Positions 7,424 to 9,373 of a DNA stretch of 9,373 nucleotides are shown here, in pieces (the stretch's first letter is position 1; every line of letters begins with the position of its first letter). Position numbers and translations under genes: made by a program. The notes beneath the pieces were generated by a model. That model was given only the letters and a program-made list of their open reading frames with translations. It was not told where the DNA came from and ran no database searches. The DNA lies in NCBI GenBank assembly GCA_020859725.1, contig JAJBVR010000181.1, positions 1-9,373 on the forward strand, given 5' to 3'. Source of the DNA: Clostridiales bacterium. GTDB lineage: Bacteria > Bacillota > Clostridia > Oscillospirales > Acutalibacteraceae.

Positions 7424-7816
7424 TCACTCTTTAGTTTCACAAGGCGCTTCGGGATTTTTCTGGTCTTCATTTTCAACAGAGGCAATGATTACGTTAATCT
7501 TTGAAACAAGCTTTCCGGTCATATTCTGAACAGCTTCTTTAACAACTCGCTGAACCTCTTCGGCTACAGGCTGAATTTTAACGCCACCGGCAATATTAAT
7601 ATATATGCTGATATCCAAATCATCGCCGTCCTGCAGAAGCCTTACCGGGCTCATAACCTTTAAGCTGCCTTTTTTAATTGTTGAAACAACATCGGCGGGT
7701 TTATTGGAAAATCCCGTTACGCCCGAAACATCTTTCGCGGCGTTTGTTGCTATCGCGGAAGCAGCCTCCTCAGAAATAATAACTCCGCCTTTTGAGGTAT
7801 ATTTTGAAATTTCCAT
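7424..7816 (-). CDS. Asp23/Gls24 family protein (YqhY-like)
   Basis: A small cytoplasmic protein of the Asp23/Gls24 (DUF322) family. The Bacillus counterpart YqhY sits beside accBC and nusB and has been linked to control of fatty acid synthesis; Staphylococcus Asp23 is tied to cell envelope stress. The 130-residue product has the family blocks GGVIISEEAASAIATNAAKD near 10-29, VSGVTGF, a central VRLLQDGDDLDISIYINIAG and VAEEVQRVVKEAVQNMTG. The tail is acidic and rich in charged residues. ATG 7816 is chosen because AAAGGAGG lies nine bases upstream; the possible TTG at 7870 would add an unrelated N-terminus. It is the first gene of the housekeeping operon, downstream of a near-consensus promoter. 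Confidence 0.92.
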   Translation of the reverse strand: MEISKYTSKGGVIISEEAASAIATNAAKDVSGVTGFSNKPADVVSTIKKGSLKVMSPVRLLQDGDDLDISIYINIAGGVKIQPVAEEVQRVVKEAVQNMTGKLVSKINVIIASVENEDQKNPEAPCETKE

Positions 7817-7825
7817 ATCTTTACG

Positions 7826-7833
7826 CCTCCTTT
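7826..7833 (-). promoter_or_regulatory. Ribosome binding site of the asp23 gene
   Basis: AAAGGAGG on the minus strand, nine bases before ATG 7816, an almost complete match to the anti-Shine-Dalgarno sequence. It settles the start of the Asp23 protein. Confidence 0.8.
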
Positions 7834-7880
7834 CTTTTAGTATTTTAACATAATCATCAAATTTATACAAGACTATTTTA

Positions 7881-7908
7881 ATTATAAATTGTAAACGAAT
7901 TATGTAAA
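7881..7908 (-). promoter_or_regulatory. Sigma-A type promoter of the asp23-nusB-xseAB-ispA operon
   Basis: TTTACA (7908 to 7903, 5/6 to -35) and TATAAT (7886 to 7881, 6/6 to -10) are 16 bases apart on the minus strand. Transcription would start near 7874, leaving a leader of about 58 bases. The -35 begins one base after the end of the spoIIIAH stop codon, so the housekeeping genes need not depend on spoIIIA transcription. GTTTAC occurs twice, 13 bases apart (7909 to 7904 and 7896 to 7891), one copy overlapping the -35, and might be an operator. Confidence 0.65.
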
Positions 7909-8543
7909 CTATTCAGACTGAATAATTGTAACGTTTTCAAAGCCGCATTTAAGCTGTGTTGTTGCAATTTCTTTAATTTGAAGTGCCAATTCGTCTGTAA
8001 GCTCTTTACTGTCCACAATTACATCAACACGCGTACCGTCCTCGTTTATAACAGCAAGGCAGTTGCTTACTCCTTTTGCCTGAACAAGAGTTTCAATTTT
8101 ATTTTCAATTTCAATATATGATGATATTGAGGCAATTTTATCAGCCGCAGCTTTGCTGGCCTGATCGTCTTCCTCTGTTGAATCAACAACTTTTTGAAGC
8201 TTTTCAAGCGATTCTTGAAGCTTTTCAAGCGATTCATCGCGTGCCGACTGGCGGTCAACTCTTGCTGAGGAAAAATATTCACTTTCAGCTGATGTTGTTA
8301 CTTCGGTTGTGCCGTCAACGAATGTTGCTTCTCCCAATGTTTTTGAATTAGCGGTAATTGAGCTTATTTTAGAAGAAATGTCGCTGTTTTCCCAATACCA
8401 ATTTCCGCCGATACCCACGGCAATCAGCATTACAAACAGAGACGCAAGTACTTTTCTTCTTTTTGATTTTCTTTTTTCACTTCATCCTCTGTGAGAAGCC
8501 CCTTAAGCTCCTTTTGTGTGCTTTTTTCATTATTTTCATCCAT
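7909..8543 (-). pseudogene. spoIIIAH: Stage III sporulation protein AH, frameshifted
   Basis: In sporulating Firmicutes SpoIIIAH sits in the mother-cell membrane and binds SpoIIQ to form the channel to the forespore. ATG 8543, with AAAGG nine bases upstream, overlaps the spoIIIAG stop by eight bases. It encodes MDENNEKSTQKELKGLLTED, then runs out of frame and stops at 8430-8432 after 37 residues. The rest of the protein is in the -1 frame: a basic KRRK, a membrane segment VLASLFVMLIAVGIGG, a NWYWENS block, a linker and a C-terminal domain with KGVSNCLAVINEDGT. Adding one A to the A6 tract (8472-8477) gives a continuous 211-residue protein, close to the 218 of Bacillus. The shifted frame's stop overlaps an ATG (TAATG, 8432 to 8428) that could restart translation, though without most of the membrane helix. 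A true pseudogene or a sequence error would look the same. Confidence 0.8.
8194..8235 (-). repeat. Perfect 21-bp tandem duplication inside spoIIIAH
   Basis: Two identical 21-base units, 8194-8214 and 8215-8235, directly adjacent. They encode ESLEKLQ twice in the linker that normally forms a helix before the C-terminal domain. Seven residues equal one coiled-coil heptad, so the duplication keeps both frame and helix register. Confidence 0.9.
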
Positions 8544-9039
8544 TATTATCACCCTTTGCATTTGATTTAGCAACAGAAACCCTGTTTGCGGAAATATTAA
8601 ACAGCGCGCAAACACAGTTTATAATTTTTTCTTTTACCAATACATTATCACCGCCGCTGCAAACAACCGCAACTCCTTCTATAGCGGGAAAGTTCTCTTT
8701 CAGTAAGATAGGAGAGTCGCCGTTTTCACTGTCATATATAACATATTCATTATTTTCGGAAGTAGAACCGCTGCTGTCTGATTTTTCTGTATTTTCGGCA
8801 AAAACCTTTTCTTTTGTGTTTTTAAGTGTAATCATTACACGACAATCACCAACCCCGTCTATACTTGAAATAATATCATTAAGCTCATCGCTCAGGCTGC
8901 TGACATATGCCGCGTAATCATTTTCATCCAGTTTTTCATTGCTGGTGCTTTTCACGGGCAAATTAATTTCAGAAATTACAATCAAAAATATTCCCAGCGC
9001 CGCCACGATTATAATGAACTTTTTTTGGAATCCCCGCAT
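8536..9039 (-). CDS. spoIIIAG: Stage III sporulation protein AG
   Basis: SpoIIIAG forms a large ring in the mother-cell membrane as part of the SpoIIIA-SpoIIQ channel during engulfment. This copy is 167 residues, shorter than the 229 of Bacillus, and appears uninterrupted. A single membrane segment lies at about residues 8-23 (FIIIVAALGIFLIVIS). A Ser/Glu-rich linker separates two family blocks, GVGDCRVMITL at 62-72 and PAIEGVAVVCSGG at 118-130. A closing VKEKIINCVCALFNISANRV at 135-154 completes the ring-building domain. No good Shine-Dalgarno sequence is seen just before ATG 9039, which is unlike most genes here. It overlaps spoIIIAH by eight bases. Recognition rests on motif pattern and neighbours. 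Confidence 0.87.
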   Translation of the reverse strand: MRGFQKKFIIIVAALGIFLIVISEINLPVKSTSNEKLDENDYAAYVSSLSDELNDIISSIDGVGDCRVMITLKNTKEKVFAENTEKSDSSGSTSENNEYVIYDSENGDSPILLKENFPAIEGVAVVCSGGDNVLVKEKIINCVCALFNISANRVSVAKSNAKGDNNG

Positions 9040-9069
9040 TTTAAAATACTTACAAATCTGCTTTTTATA

Positions 9070-9373
9070 TTATTCACCTATGTGTTTAACCTCCGAAACG
9101 ATTCCGAGAGAATCAAAAATAATTTTTTTACATTTTCACAGTCATACTCATCCGAAACCGAAATCAAAACATTGTCTATTGAAACTTCATTATCAGCTTC
9201 ATAGGCTCTGCATTCCACAACAGCGTTATTTATATTATTTTCTTTCAATTCCGATTCAATAATCGTTTTACCCTTTGATTCGGCAGTGTTTGAAACAATA
9301 TTTTGATATTCATTTTAAAATTCAAAATTAATTTGAAATTCGGATTTATCAAATTCCGTAAGTTGAAAAATAA
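9070..9373 (-). pseudogene. spoIIIAF: Stage III sporulation protein AF, C-terminal part, disrupted (partial)
   Basis: The gene runs in from the right edge, so only the part after the two N-terminal membrane helices is present. Reading from 9371 gives IFQLTEFDKSEFQINFEF, which resembles the TPIFKLF region of Bacillus SpoIIIAF, then a TAA at 9315-9317. The same frame continues NEYQNIVSNTAESKGKTIIE and VSIDNVLISVSDEYDCENVKK. After an A7 tract (9123-9129) the family-like ending, IIFDSLGIVSEVKHIGE, is in the -1 frame and stops at 9070-9072. One more A would restore it. Thus at least one nonsense and one frameshift lesion are seen in about 300 bases. No ORF over 60 codons covers this stretch on this strand, and I identified it by hand translation. 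Identity is inferred from position next to spoIIIAG and the C-terminal pattern. Confidence 0.68.
9100..9129 (-). other. A AAA AAA slippery heptamer with short downstream hairpin in spoIIIAF
   Basis: In the frame of the preceding codons the tract reads GTA AAA AAA TTA, so A AAA AAA is a textbook -1 slippery heptamer (9129 to 9123). Eight bases later GATTC-TCTCG-GAATC (9114 to 9100) can form a 5-bp stem. A -1 shift would give the family-like C-terminus. The heptamer is clear; use as a programmed site is speculative, because A tracts at Lys-Lys are common and the stem is weak. Confidence 0.25.

Noticed and set aside
8076..8351. 91-codon plus-strand reading frame opposite spoIIIAH, rich in Gln and Phe
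   Set aside because: It is the antisense shadow of the Glu/Lys-rich spoIIIAH linker, has low-complexity composition and no family resemblance.
8460..8480. Programmed -1 frameshift site in spoIIIAH
   Set aside because: In frame the tract reads GTG AAA AAA GAA, so the heptamer is G AAA AAA and the P-site tRNA would re-pair poorly; the following A tracts are also out of register. Mutation or sequence error is simpler.
9039..9069. Ribosome site for spoIIIAG using the GGAGG at 9090-9094
   Set aside because: It is about 50 bases from the ATG, far outside the working range, and lies inside the spoIIIAF coding end.
8939..9262. 107-codon plus-strand reading frame over the spoIIIAF/spoIIIAG junction
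   Set aside because: Low-complexity His/Leu/Tyr-rich product antisense to the sporulation genes; no ribosome site or family match seen.
1..9373. CRISPR arrays, tRNA or rRNA genes, insertion sequences, prophage or defence genes
   Set aside because: No repeated spacer pattern, no tRNA-like cloverleaf, no transposase or integrase motif and no defence domain could be seen on either strand.

Overview
This window is a conserved chromosomal neighbourhood of a low-to-moderate-GC Firmicute, most likely a gut-type member of the Clostridia (Oscillospirales or a relative). That placement is inferred from gene order, A/T-rich codon use and Shine-Dalgarno style, not from a database search. All genes are on the minus strand, so transcription runs from the right end of the window to the left. 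There is no mobile element, CRISPR array or RNA gene that I can support.

Right part (about 9373 to 7909): the tail of a spoIIIA sporulation operon. It holds the C-terminal part of spoIIIAF, an intact spoIIIAG, and spoIIIAH. By my manual reading, spoIIIAF carries an in-frame TAA and a one-base shift in an A7 tract, and spoIIIAH carries a one-base shift near an A6 tract. Adding one A restores a convincing family protein in each case. spoIIIAH also has a perfect 21-bp tandem duplication that repeats seven residues.

Middle and left part (7908 to 6): a housekeeping operon. It begins with a near-consensus sigma-A promoter directly after the spoIIIAH stop. Gene order is asp23/yqhY, nusB, a TsaD/Kae1-like paralogue, xseA, xseB, ispA, then dxs, tlyA and nadK. 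Joins are tight: ATGA between the tsaD-like gene and xseA, 11 bp of overlap for xseA/xseB, 4 nt between xseB and ispA, and 23 bp of overlap for dxs/tlyA. The order matches the known Bacillus subtilis yqhY-nusB-folD-xseA-xseB-ispA-dxs-yqxC cluster. Here the folD slot is taken by the TsaD-like gene, accB/accC are missing between spoIIIAH and yqhY, and nadK follows tlyA.

Functionally, ispA and dxs supply isoprenoid precursors through the MEP route. XseA and XseB together form exonuclease VII, NusB acts in rRNA antitermination, TlyA is an S4-domain RNA methyltransferase or hemolysin-family protein, and NadK makes NADP. All these genes read through cleanly, even across 7- and 8-base homopolymers. 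The lesions are confined to the sporulation genes. The most interesting hypothesis is therefore decay of sporulation beside a conserved housekeeping operon; the main alternatives are sequence error and, for spoIIIAF only, slippage at a canonical heptamer. I found no convincing sign of an entirely new biological system.
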